A DNA stretch of 64,000 nt from an uncultured Alkaliphilus sp. (lineage in GTDB: Bacteria > Bacillota > Clostridia > Peptostreptococcales > Natronincolaceae): positions 310,001 through 374,000 of the forward strand of contig CALJEQ010000006.1 of the NCBI GenBank assembly GCA_938074565.1, given 5' to 3'. Position 1 is the first letter of the stretch; each line of letters opens with the position of its first letter. The notes beneath the pieces are model-generated. The model had not been told where the DNA came from and did no database searches. It was given only the letters and a program-made list of their open reading frames with translations. This document shows positions 11,401-19,061 of this stretch, piece by piece. The position numbers were made by a program, and so were the translations under genes.

Positions 11401-12313
11401 AGTAGAATCAATGCCCTTGAATAAAAGTGGGAAAATAGACAGAAAACAACTGTTGAAAACATCTTCAACAAGTCTTGCAAGGGGAGTTGTTTCAAGACCT
11501 ATAGAAACAGAAAACGAGAATAAACTTTATGAAATATGGTCTAAATTATTGAACAGAAAAGATTTTGGTGTAAATGATAGCTTTTTTGATATAGGTGGAG
11601 ATTCTTTTAAAATTATACAGATGCAAAATATGATCAAGGAAAAGTTTAATAGAAATGTAGAAATAGTAGAATTGTTTAATAGATTTACAATAGTAAAATT
11701 AGCAGAATTTTTAAGTAATAATGTAATTCAAGTTAATACAGAGTTAAGATGTACTAAATTTCCAAGCTCATATTTTTATTCAGAACAGGTACAAGAACAG
11801 CCTATTTTATTAAAGTATAAAATTAGAGATAATGCTTATAAAATGGTTCAAGACCATGCTATTGCTAATGAAGTTAATGTAAATGATGTTATGCTATCTA
11901 TGTACCATTACCTGCTAACAGAGGTTTGTGAATTAGAGAATACTTCAATTTATGTAGCAGAAGAAGATGATGCAGTAATGGAAACGGCAGTAGATTTCAT
12001 AGAAATCAATACCCTTAATCAACTATACAATTGTGTTTCAAAAGGACTCAACAAAGATCAGTCTGTAACAATTAAATATAGTAACTTAATAAGAAAGAAT
12101 ATGGGTAATACTGACGAAGTAGTTATTCTATATACTTTTGGAGACAAAGAAGTAGTTGATATAAATAATTACTTTGATTTAATTATAAGGGGTCAAATAA
12201 CAGCTAATAGCATTAATTTAGTATTTGAATATAAAAATACTAGGTTAAAAAGAGAGAAGATGGAACAGTTATTTAAATATTACATTAATTCAATTATGAA
12301 AGTAATAGAATAG
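5429..12313 (+). CDS. NRPS-A: C-A-T-C-A-T-partial C
   Basis: A 2294-residue two-module nonribosomal peptide synthetase. Domains in order: C1 with HHILYDG at 148; A1 with YTSGSTG at about 618 and A10 Lys955; T1 with phosphopantetheine Ser1011 in GGHSL; C2 with HHIISDG at 1194; A2 with YTSGSTG at about 1666 and Lys2002; T2 with Ser2059 in GGDSF; then about 200 residues resembling only the C-terminal half of a C domain, without HHxxxDG. The A1 pocket read by eye is VSWEITADDK. It lacks Asp235 and shares V235, W239, I299, D331 and K517 with the beta-alanine code VDWVISLADK. The A2 pocket is DVTNFALIYK, an alpha-amino acid I cannot assign. A C domain at the very start may accept an acyl starter. 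T2 should hand the chain to the KS of the next protein. Confidence 0.95.
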   Translation: MNNKQTLKKEDVEDIIELTSMQEGMLYHYISDPTSCLYQQQLSITLDGEIDVDSIKKTWGYVVQSNEMLRTIFRWDKLNKPVQIVLKNYDIPFQIIDLSGHNENEANEIFNDIYINKEKETVDISLESIKITICKFNEGLAKLIIKNHHILYDGWSNGVILKEFIESYNSYLKGKEVIVKSKTKFKNFVQYLQNQNQEDSNKFWSTYLLDREVGYKLDNLEPKSKISTYNYKCSNEIFLALEKIAHDKFVSTSTILYSAWTILQSLYTNSKDVVFGTPVSGRNNTIQGIEEIVGLFINTIPLRVKIENESVDDVIKLVESSLNERLAHQDTPLVNIKTAGKLSNTEELFDTIVVVENYPLSQSIYKNNEVIIKDYRITEYTNYNLAVQIQVFNGLEIKIDYNADLYNANFIKNKVDSYLNILHSIIYNHTCKISQINILSEKEKNRLLYDFNDTKEDYPRYNTIQQLIERQVEKNPNNIAVQFHNKELTYKELNEKANQLALVLVKDYHIKSGDVVGLHLDRTLEFIIGIIAVIKANAVCLPIETKIPKNRVVEMVNDSNTKLILNKSKNLRYEGYNGQVSVIDINEKKYDYLLKGRLDINEFLATSINSTDLAYLIYTSGSTGKSKGVMIHHRGIINHAFIKIKESNMTPNDICCHNLSFNFVSSIWLTFSPLFIGGKFRLYDEETANDPYKLFKAVEKDKINIIEVVPSLVNMFVDLDSEKRKEITLKNLKKLIFTGEKVSHQLVNKFYSKYKTPLINAYGQSEFSDDTVHYHIPYDLNTKIVPIGKPSMNTQVFIIGLYGTLQPVGVPGELCLSGDGISPGYLNNKELTDSKFIDNPYKVGEKMYRSGDLAKWLPDGNIEFLERVDHQVKIRGFRIELGDITSHLLNIEGIKEVVVVDKEENMQKYLIAYYMAEKEISVGEFREELSKNLPEYMIPSYFMRLTAIPFTISGKLDRKALPSPDGNIYTGEEYEAPVNDIQVKLVEIWQNLLGINKIGINDNFFALGGHSLKATLLVGRIHKELNVEVPLKEIFKLGNIKRLSKYIALKDNSKFEEITKIEENNFYPASSAQKRVYLLHKLNNQNKAYNMSSAIELIGHIDIKKLEITFVKLIERHESLRTSFLTDKDNILQTIHKPKEILFKIEKIDIESEIETDSVINSFITPFDLEKAPLFRIGLISLEDEKHILLVDMHHIISDGTSMELLIKEFGEVYNGIQKEPLRIQYKDFTVWQYNKRKINLINQEQYWLNEFIEDIPVLNLPTDFPRPKYKNFMGNNISFIIGKQETEKLNIIALTTGSTMYVVLLTIIKVVLSKYSGQEDIVVGTPVSGRNHKDLEHIIGMFVNTLPIRSTVENNKSFDEYVSIVKEKTFNALENQDYQFEELVDKLNVFRDMGRNPLFDVMFIFQNVQKEELNINNLKMSNIQSINTTEKFDLSIMAMEENGELRININYAISLFKEETIERIKNYILNLVKVVTKNNKIKLNDIEIITSTEKQKLLYEFNNTKDVNINYKTLHQLFEEKVAEFPNKTAVVYGTQELTYQNLNEKVNILAHKLKEAGVGPNKVVAIITERSFEMIIGILAILKSGGAYLPIDPQSPENRLRYMVEDSKVELILTQRHLAEKLNSFEKVLIIENELIIENEATRKNYLKNIINIAQPTDLAYIIYTSGSTGTPKGVMVEHNSVINTLMMLQEKYPVNETDSYLLKTAYTFDVSVTELFGWFLGNGRLTILPNGEEKDPESIINTIEKHSITHINFVPSMFNLFLNVLNIHQLNQLNKLKYVFVAGEAITKQVVEKFYKSINNVRLINLYGPTETSIYATAYPIEKNYVTDNIPIGKPIKNTKAYILDQNEKLLPIGVIGELCISGDGLARGYVNSQELTNKRFVDNPFKLDKKIYKTGDLARWLSDGNIEFLGRLDNQVKVRGYRIELGEIEVALLKMKEIDEAVVLCLEENNSQKLKAFISGEDVTIDYIKKQLVEVLPEYMIPSEYYKVESMPLNKSGKIDRKQLLKTSSTSLARGVVSRPIETENENKLYEIWSKLLNRKDFGVNDSFFDIGGDSFKIIQMQNMIKEKFNRNVEIVELFNRFTIVKLAEFLSNNVIQVNTELRCTKFPSSYFYSEQVQEQPILLKYKIRDNAYKMVQDHAIANEVNVNDVMLSMYHYLLTEVCELENTSIYVAEEDDAVMETAVDFIEINTLNQLYNCVSKGLNKDQSVTIKYSNLIRKNMGNTDEVVILYTFGDKEVVDINNYFDLIIRGQITANSINLVFEYKNTRLKREKMEQLFKYYINSIMKVIE

Positions 12314-12358
12314 GATGTTAAAAACTAAATCTACCACGAAAGGATTTAAAAAAATCAA

Positions 12359-15300
12359 ATGGCTAAATTAAAAGGTTTAATAAAAGATTTTGATATTACA
12401 ACTGATGTCAATTCTATTGACATTGAAATTGAAACAGTTGACAACTCCGAAATTGCTATTATCGGGATAAGTGGACGATTTTCTATGGCAGAAGATATTG
12501 ATAGGTTTTGGGAAAATCTAGATAGAGGTATTGACTGTATACGTCATTTGCCAGATAGTCGTAAAAAAGATTATTATCGTGGAGATATGACGTTCCAAGA
12601 TGAAAATAATAAAAAAGCATACTTAGATGATATAGATAAATTTGATTATGAATACTTTTCTTTAACACCTATTGAAGCGAATTTAATGGATCCTAATCAA
12701 AGGCTTTTATTAGAAGATACGGTGCAAGCCTTAGAAAATGCTGGTTATGGAGGTAATAGCTTAGACGGAGAAAATATTGGAGTTTTTGTTGGATTTAGTA
12801 ATGATCTAACGGAAGAATATAAGCATCATTGCATGGAAAATTATACTGAAGATTTAAATAAAGCATTAGCAGGTAATTTAAAATCTGTTATTCCTTCAAG
12901 AATATCATACTTTTTAAATTTAAAAGGTCCCAGTGTACTAATTGATACTGCATGTTCTTCTTCGTTAGTTGCAGTTCATATGGCATGTCAATCCCTAAAA
13001 AATCAGGAATGCGATATGGCGATAGTAGGTAGTGTTGAATTACATATGTTTCAAGAACCATCATGTAATATAAATTTAGGTATAAAATCATCAGATGGAA
13101 AAGCTAAAACATTTGATAATAGATCAGATGGAACGGGAATTGGAGAGGGAGTTATTACAATTGTCTTAAAACCTCTTAATAAAGCTAAAAGAGATAAAGA
13201 TTTTATACATGCAGTAATAAAGGGAAGTGCGGTAAATCAAGATGGTAGTACAATTGGTATAACTGCACCAAATCCTGCTGCACAATCGGAAGTCATAGAG
13301 AAGGCATGGAAAAATGCTAAAGCAAATCCTGAATCTATCACATATATCGAGGCCCACGGAACTGGTACAAAATTGGGGGATCCTATAGAGATTAATGGTT
13401 TAACAAATGCATTTAAAAAATATACAAATAAAAAGCAAATTTGTGGTGTCGGGTCAGTTAAAACCAATATTGGACATTTGGGGGGAGCAGCTGGACTGGC
13501 AGGACTAACTAAGTTAGTTTTAAGTTTAAAAAATAAAAAGATTCCACCAAGTCTTCATTTTAAGACACCAAATAAAAAAATAACATTTATAAATTCACCA
13601 TTATATATCAACAATAAATCATTAGACTGGGAATCGAATTATCCAAGAAGAGGTGGGGTTAGTTCTTTTGGTTTGAGTGGAACTAATTGTCATATTGTGT
13701 TGGAAGAAGCACCTAATGATACTATAGACAACACAAACACAAACACAAAAGATCAATACCATACAAATCTATTTTGCATTTCTGCTAAGGATGTAAACTC
13801 ATTGAAGTTACTAATATTAAAATATATTGAATTTTTTAGAACAAACACAGAAATAAATATTGGAGATGTATGTTATACAGTAAGCACAGGTAGAGGTCAT
13901 TACAACCATAGATTAGCCATTATAGTTGATAGTGCTGTTGATCTGTTAAGTAAATTGGAGAAATTTTTAAATAATGATATGAGTGCAATAGTGAATGATA
14001 ATATTTTTTATAGCTACCACAAAATAGTATCTATTGATAAAAATAATAAAAGTAGTAACGAACTTTATGAACATGATAAAACGTTACTTTCTACAAATGC
14101 TGGTGAAGTTATTATAGAAATGCTTAATAATAATGAAATGAATGAAATAAATAGATTGAGGGATATTTCAAAGTTATACATAGCTGGAGCTGATATTTGC
14201 TGGAAAAATTTATATAAGAAAGGTAGTTATTATAGACAAGCTCTACCTTACTACCAATTTAAAAAAGAAAGGTGTTGGCTTGAAGTTAAAAATAAGACTA
14301 AAAACGATAATAATATTGAAGATAATGTAATAACAAATTGTGGCTATAGTTCGATGGAAATTAAACAAGAAAATAATAATAATGAAAACCTATTTGAGAA
14401 AGTTGTAGAGATTTTGGTGGGTATTATTCATCAAAGTACAGGTTTAAAAACTGAAAATATAGATATTTTTATGAATTTTTTTGAAATGGGTTTAGACTCA
14501 ATTTTGATACTTAGTGTTATAAATAGTGTAAAAAGTAATTTTCAAATAGAAATACCTGCTAGTAAATTTTATGGTGAGTTGACAACCATAAATAGTTTAG
14601 CCAAATATATATTTGATAATATTGATCCACAGACCTTTGAGAATATAAAGGGTGAAGATGAAAATAAAGTTGAAAATAAGATAGCAGAAGTTCAGTATAT
14701 TAATCCAGATATGAAGGTTAGTTCTTCTGATGATTTCATGGAAAAAATAATTAAAGAACAAATTGAAATTATGAAAAAACAATTAGAGCTATTAAGTAAC
14801 AGAAATATTGATGTAGCTAATCACAAAGAAGTAAAATTAAAAGAAAACAATTATGTAAAAAGCAAAATTCACAAAGATCAAACTTCAAGGTCGGTTATGC
14901 CCTTTGGTCAAATATCGGTTGTTGACAATAATTTACAACATGAGAAAAAAGTAAAATTAAATAATTTTATTTCCGAATATAATAGACGAACACAAAAGTC
15001 AAAAAAATATGCAGGTGAAAACAGATATACGTTAGCTAATAACAGGAATACTGCTGGGTTTAGACCTAATTTAAAAGAATTAATTTATCCAATAGTTTCA
15101 AAAGAAGCTTTTGGAAGTAAATTAATAGATTTAGACAATAATGAATACATAGACTTAACAATGGGTTTTGGTGTATATCTATTTGGTAATAACCCTAAGT
15201 TTATAAATGAAGAACTTGAAAGTGTTTTGAAAAACAATATGAATATTGGACCAATGTCAAGTCTTGCATATGAAGCTGCAAAACTAATCAGTCAATTAAC

Positions 15301-17701
15301 TGGTGTTGAGAGAGTTGCTTTTTCAAATACTGGAACAGAAGCAAACATGATGGCAGTACGATTAGCTAGGTCTGCGACAAAGCGTAATAAAATAGTTATT
15401 TTTGAAGGTTCATATCATGGTAACTATGATGGCGTTTTAGCACGACCACATATTGAGGATGAAGCATTAGGAACTTTACCTATAGCCCCAGGAATAACGG
15501 ATAGTAGCGTTAGTGATACTGTTGTATTAGAGTATGGAGCTAAAGAAAGCCTAGAATACATTCAGTTATATGCTGAAGAAATAGCGGCGGTATTAATTGA
15601 ACCAGTTCAAAGTAGACGACCTGAACTCCAACCAAAAGAATTTTTAAAGAAATTAAGAGCTATTACATTAGAAAATAAAATAATAATGATATTTGATGAG
15701 ATAATTACAGGATTCAGAATTTTACCTGGTGGAGCACAACAATGGTTTGAAGTTGAAGCTGATTTAGTGACCTATGGAAAGGTAATTGGTGGTGGTATGC
15801 CAATAGGCGTCATCGCAGGTAAAGCAGAATTTATGGATGGTATCGATGGTGGATATTGGTCTTACGCTGATAATTCCTATCCAAATAACATTGATAAGAA
15901 GACTGCTTTTGCAGGAACATTTTGTCAACATCCTTTTGCAATGTCAGCTGTTATTTCTGTAGCAAAACGTCTATTAAATGAAGGTAAACAGTTACAACTT
16001 TCTTTGAATGAAAAAACAGAAGAAATTGCAAATAGACTTAATGAATTTTTCCTAAATAAGAGTATTGATATAGAGGTAGTGCATTTTGGTTCGTTATTTA
16101 GATTTAAATCTAGTATGGACTTAGATTTGTTTTTTTATTCCTTAATTAATTCAGGTATTTATGTATGGGAAGGTAGAAATTGCTTCTTATCCACAGAACA
16201 TAGTTTAGAAGATATTGAGAAAATAATACAAGTAGTAAAAAACACCACAGATACTTTAATTCAGCAAGGATTTTGGAAATCAACTGGTGTAAATACCAAT
16301 GATAATGAATTGAGCCATATTAAAGATTTAGACCAAAGTAATGACAGCTCTAAGCAGTATAGAGCATTGAAGGAGGTAGACTACTACCCTTTATCCTATA
16401 GTCAAGAAAATATTTATATACTAGAAAAATTAAAAAATGTTGGACTAAGCTATCATATGCCAGCATTGAAACGTGTAAAAGGTGAATTAGATATTAATAA
16501 GGTTGAAGATGTTTTTAAAAAGTTAATAAATAGACATGAAGCTTTAAGAACGTCTTTTCATATGAAAGAAGGCGTACCAGTACAAAAAATACACCAAGAA
16601 GTTAAGTTTAATGTAAGTATTTTTACAGGAATAGAAGACGATTATGATAATATTATTGACAATTTTTACAAACCTTTTGATTTAGACAAGCCACCACTAA
16701 TTAGAGTAGGGTTAATACGATTAAACTCGACAGATCATATATTAATGATTGACATGCATCATATTATTTCAGATGGACAGTCAACCAATATTTTGTTTAA
16801 GGAGTTTTACCAATTATATCATGGGGTTAAGCTACCCCCTATAACACTTCAGTTTAAAGAATATGTACAAATGCAAAGAGAATTAATGGATAAAAAAGAG
16901 TTGAAAAATAGTAAAATGTATTGGCTTAATCTTTTCAAAAATAACGTAGTTAACTTGGATCTACCACTAGATTACAATAGGCCTTCTGAACAAAGTTTTA
17001 AAAGTAATCACATACAATTTACATTTGATGCTGATTTAACCCATAGTCTTCAGATGGTTGCAAAAAGCAAAGCCATTACATTGTATATGCTTCTTTTAGG
17101 AATTTACACAATAACGTTGTCTAAATATACTGGCAAAGAAGATATTGTAGTAGGTATACCTGTACTAGGTAGAAATGAAATGTCTGTTATGAATACAATA
17201 GGAATGTTTGTAAACACATTACCTATAAGAAATTATCCCAACAAAGAATTAACCGTAAGTGAATTTTTAATAAATGTAAAAGAACAATTGCAATTGGCAC
17301 TTATTCATCAAGACTATCCTTTCTCTCATTTAGTAAAAGAATTAGACCTAAATAGTACAAATGATAAGAATCCATTATTTGACACAATGTTTATCATGGA
17401 CAATCAAGAGATAAGACAAGAAACCTTTAGTGGGTTAGAAGTAACAGATTTAAAGAAGGTTGAAATGGGTTCAAAGGTAGATATACAACTGGAAATTTTA
17501 TTTGATGGAAAAGAATTAAGAGTTACATTAATTTATTGTAGTGAATTATTTAAAGAAGAAACAATCAAAAAATTTGTTGAAAGATTCAAAAAAATAACTT
17601 GTGAAATCGTAAGTGATCCTACAAAAATAATAAAAAATATAGAATCAGAATCAGAAGTCAAAAACAGTTTATTAGAAATGTTCAACGAAGACATATTGTA
17701 A
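12359..17701 (+). CDS. Hybrid PKS: KS-ACP-aminotransferase-C (AT-less)
   Basis: A 1780-residue protein. The ketosynthase (about 30-460) has Cys199 in DTACSSS, His333 in HGTGT and His373 in NIGHLGG. No acyltransferase domain follows: only about 200 residues of linker ending YYQFKKERCWLE. ACP Ser714 lies in MGLDSI. A class III PLP aminotransferase (about 870-1305) has IIMIFDEIITGFR and PLP Lys1141 in TYGKVIGGG. A C domain has HHIISDG at 1467. KS-ACP-AMT-C is the arrangement in MycA/ItuA of mycosubtilin and iturin, where FenF loads the ACP in trans and the beta-keto group becomes a beta-amine. With hydroxymalonyl-ACP as extender, the product would be an alpha-hydroxy-beta-amino acyl unit. The terminal C domain passes it to NRPS-B, which starts directly with A. 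Confidence 0.95.
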   Translation: MAKLKGLIKDFDITTDVNSIDIEIETVDNSEIAIIGISGRFSMAEDIDRFWENLDRGIDCIRHLPDSRKKDYYRGDMTFQDENNKKAYLDDIDKFDYEYFSLTPIEANLMDPNQRLLLEDTVQALENAGYGGNSLDGENIGVFVGFSNDLTEEYKHHCMENYTEDLNKALAGNLKSVIPSRISYFLNLKGPSVLIDTACSSSLVAVHMACQSLKNQECDMAIVGSVELHMFQEPSCNINLGIKSSDGKAKTFDNRSDGTGIGEGVITIVLKPLNKAKRDKDFIHAVIKGSAVNQDGSTIGITAPNPAAQSEVIEKAWKNAKANPESITYIEAHGTGTKLGDPIEINGLTNAFKKYTNKKQICGVGSVKTNIGHLGGAAGLAGLTKLVLSLKNKKIPPSLHFKTPNKKITFINSPLYINNKSLDWESNYPRRGGVSSFGLSGTNCHIVLEEAPNDTIDNTNTNTKDQYHTNLFCISAKDVNSLKLLILKYIEFFRTNTEINIGDVCYTVSTGRGHYNHRLAIIVDSAVDLLSKLEKFLNNDMSAIVNDNIFYSYHKIVSIDKNNKSSNELYEHDKTLLSTNAGEVIIEMLNNNEMNEINRLRDISKLYIAGADICWKNLYKKGSYYRQALPYYQFKKERCWLEVKNKTKNDNNIEDNVITNCGYSSMEIKQENNNNENLFEKVVEILVGIIHQSTGLKTENIDIFMNFFEMGLDSILILSVINSVKSNFQIEIPASKFYGELTTINSLAKYIFDNIDPQTFENIKGEDENKVENKIAEVQYINPDMKVSSSDDFMEKIIKEQIEIMKKQLELLSNRNIDVANHKEVKLKENNYVKSKIHKDQTSRSVMPFGQISVVDNNLQHEKKVKLNNFISEYNRRTQKSKKYAGENRYTLANNRNTAGFRPNLKELIYPIVSKEAFGSKLIDLDNNEYIDLTMGFGVYLFGNNPKFINEELESVLKNNMNIGPMSSLAYEAAKLISQLTGVERVAFSNTGTEANMMAVRLARSATKRNKIVIFEGSYHGNYDGVLARPHIEDEALGTLPIAPGITDSSVSDTVVLEYGAKESLEYIQLYAEEIAAVLIEPVQSRRPELQPKEFLKKLRAITLENKIIMIFDEIITGFRILPGGAQQWFEVEADLVTYGKVIGGGMPIGVIAGKAEFMDGIDGGYWSYADNSYPNNIDKKTAFAGTFCQHPFAMSAVISVAKRLLNEGKQLQLSLNEKTEEIANRLNEFFLNKSIDIEVVHFGSLFRFKSSMDLDLFFYSLINSGIYVWEGRNCFLSTEHSLEDIEKIIQVVKNTTDTLIQQGFWKSTGVNTNDNELSHIKDLDQSNDSSKQYRALKEVDYYPLSYSQENIYILEKLKNVGLSYHMPALKRVKGELDINKVEDVFKKLINRHEALRTSFHMKEGVPVQKIHQEVKFNVSIFTGIEDDYDNIIDNFYKPFDLDKPPLIRVGLIRLNSTDHILMIDMHHIISDGQSTNILFKEFYQLYHGVKLPPITLQFKEYVQMQRELMDKKELKNSKMYWLNLFKNNVVNLDLPLDYNRPSEQSFKSNHIQFTFDADLTHSLQMVAKSKAITLYMLLLGIYTITLSKYTGKEDIVVGIPVLGRNEMSVMNTIGMFVNTLPIRNYPNKELTVSEFLINVKEQLQLALIHQDYPFSHLVKELDLNSTNDKNPLFDTMFIMDNQEIRQETFSGLEVTDLKKVEMGSKVDIQLEILFDGKELRVTLIYCSELFKEETIKKFVERFKKITCEIVSDPTKIIKNIESESEVKNSLLEMFNEDIL

Positions 17702-17716
17702 ATTTGGAGGACTATT

Positions 17717-19015
17717 ATGGAAAAAACAGCTTTAATATTTCCAGGTCAAGGCTCACATTATGTGGGAATGGGAAAATACCTTTATGATAATTATGATGTT
17801 GCTAAGAAAATATTCAACGAAGCAAATGAGGCACTTGAATATGATATAACTAAAACTTGTTTTGAAGGACCTTTAGCAGAATTGAGTAGAATTGACGTTA
17901 TGCTGCCAGCCATTTTGACTGTCAGTGTAGCATCTTTCTATGTATTACAAAGGGAGTATGGAATAGAACCAGATTATTTAGCAGGACATAGTTTGGGAGA
18001 ATATTCAGCTTTAACATGTTCGGGAGCAATAAAGTTTTATGATGCAGTTAAACTAGTACGAAAAAGAAGTCAACTGGCAATAGAACATTTTAAAGAAAAG
18101 GATGTATCAATGTCAATTATAGAGAATATTGACTTTACATTGTTAGAAGATTATTGTAATACAAACACAAGAAATAATGAGCTTGTAACAATAGCATGTA
18201 TTAATGGTAAAAGTCAATTTACTATTTGTGGTGACAATGAAGCTGTAATTAAGGTTGAAGATGCAATAGCTTTAAAAGATGGGATAATAACACCGTTAAT
18301 ATATGGTTTACCTTTTCATAGCTCTTTAATGGATACTGTATCAAAAAAACTATGTAGTTATATAAAAGATATAACTTTTTTACCCTTTAAATATCCAGTC
18401 CTCTCAAATGTAGATGCAAATATATATATGAATGAAAGTGAAATAGTAGATAGACTAATAAATCAAATTAAAAAACCAGTACAGTGGTACTCTATAGTTT
18501 CATTTTTAGAAAAATATAATGTTAAAAATATTATTGAAGTTGGACCACAAAAGATACTTGGTAATATAATAGGTAAAGATTTTAAATCTTTTAACCTTTA
18601 TGCTTTTAACAATATAGAAGATCACCAAAAAATAAAACAAATAGTTAATAATGATACTTTTAATGATAAGAAGAATTATCATAAGAGTATTATAGAATTT
18701 ATAGAAATGTGCTTAGGTGAAGCAGTAGCAACAAAAAATTACTGTTACGATGATAAATTATATGAAGTAAATGTGATAGATAAGTACATAGAAATGGAAA
18801 GTTTATTAAAGGATGTGGAGGAAAATCTGCATTTAGATGATAAACTATTGTTGGAAAAGATATTAATAAATTTAAAAAGTATTTTTGATACAAAAGGAGT
18901 TAAACATGAAGAACAATATGATAGATTTAACTATTTGCTAAGTAATTCTATTATTAAAGAAAAATGCAAAAGTTATGTAGACCAGTTACTTGATAAAACT
19001 ATAATAATAAACTAA
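17717..19015 (+). CDS. Trans-acting acyltransferase (FenF/FabD-like)
   Basis: A 432-residue protein. Residues 1 to ~290 are a malonyl-transacylase fold with FPGQGSHYVGMG at the N-terminus, nucleophile Ser92 in GHSLGEYSA, His201 in LPFHSS, and an Arg in LVRKRSQL at the position that normally binds the substrate carboxylate. The remaining ~140 residues, including NYCYDDKLYEVNVIDKY, resemble the C-terminal extension of FenF/ItuD-type enzymes. It begins 15 bp after the AT-less PKS gene with a GGAGG ribosome site, so it almost certainly loads the extender unit on the PKS ACP. Whether it takes malonyl-CoA or transfers hydroxymalonyl from the free ACP cannot be read from the sequence; the upstream cassette favours the latter. 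Confidence 0.92.
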   Translation: MEKTALIFPGQGSHYVGMGKYLYDNYDVAKKIFNEANEALEYDITKTCFEGPLAELSRIDVMLPAILTVSVASFYVLQREYGIEPDYLAGHSLGEYSALTCSGAIKFYDAVKLVRKRSQLAIEHFKEKDVSMSIIENIDFTLLEDYCNTNTRNNELVTIACINGKSQFTICGDNEAVIKVEDAIALKDGIITPLIYGLPFHSSLMDTVSKKLCSYIKDITFLPFKYPVLSNVDANIYMNESEIVDRLINQIKKPVQWYSIVSFLEKYNVKNIIEVGPQKILGNIIGKDFKSFNLYAFNNIEDHQKIKQIVNNDTFNDKKNYHKSIIEFIEMCLGEAVATKNYCYDDKLYEVNVIDKYIEMESLLKDVEENLHLDDKLLLEKILINLKSIFDTKGVKHEEQYDRFNYLLSNSIIKEKCKSYVDQLLDKTIIIN

Positions 19016-19061
19016 ACTACTTTTTAAATTTAATAACAAAATTGAATTATAGGAGAATACT

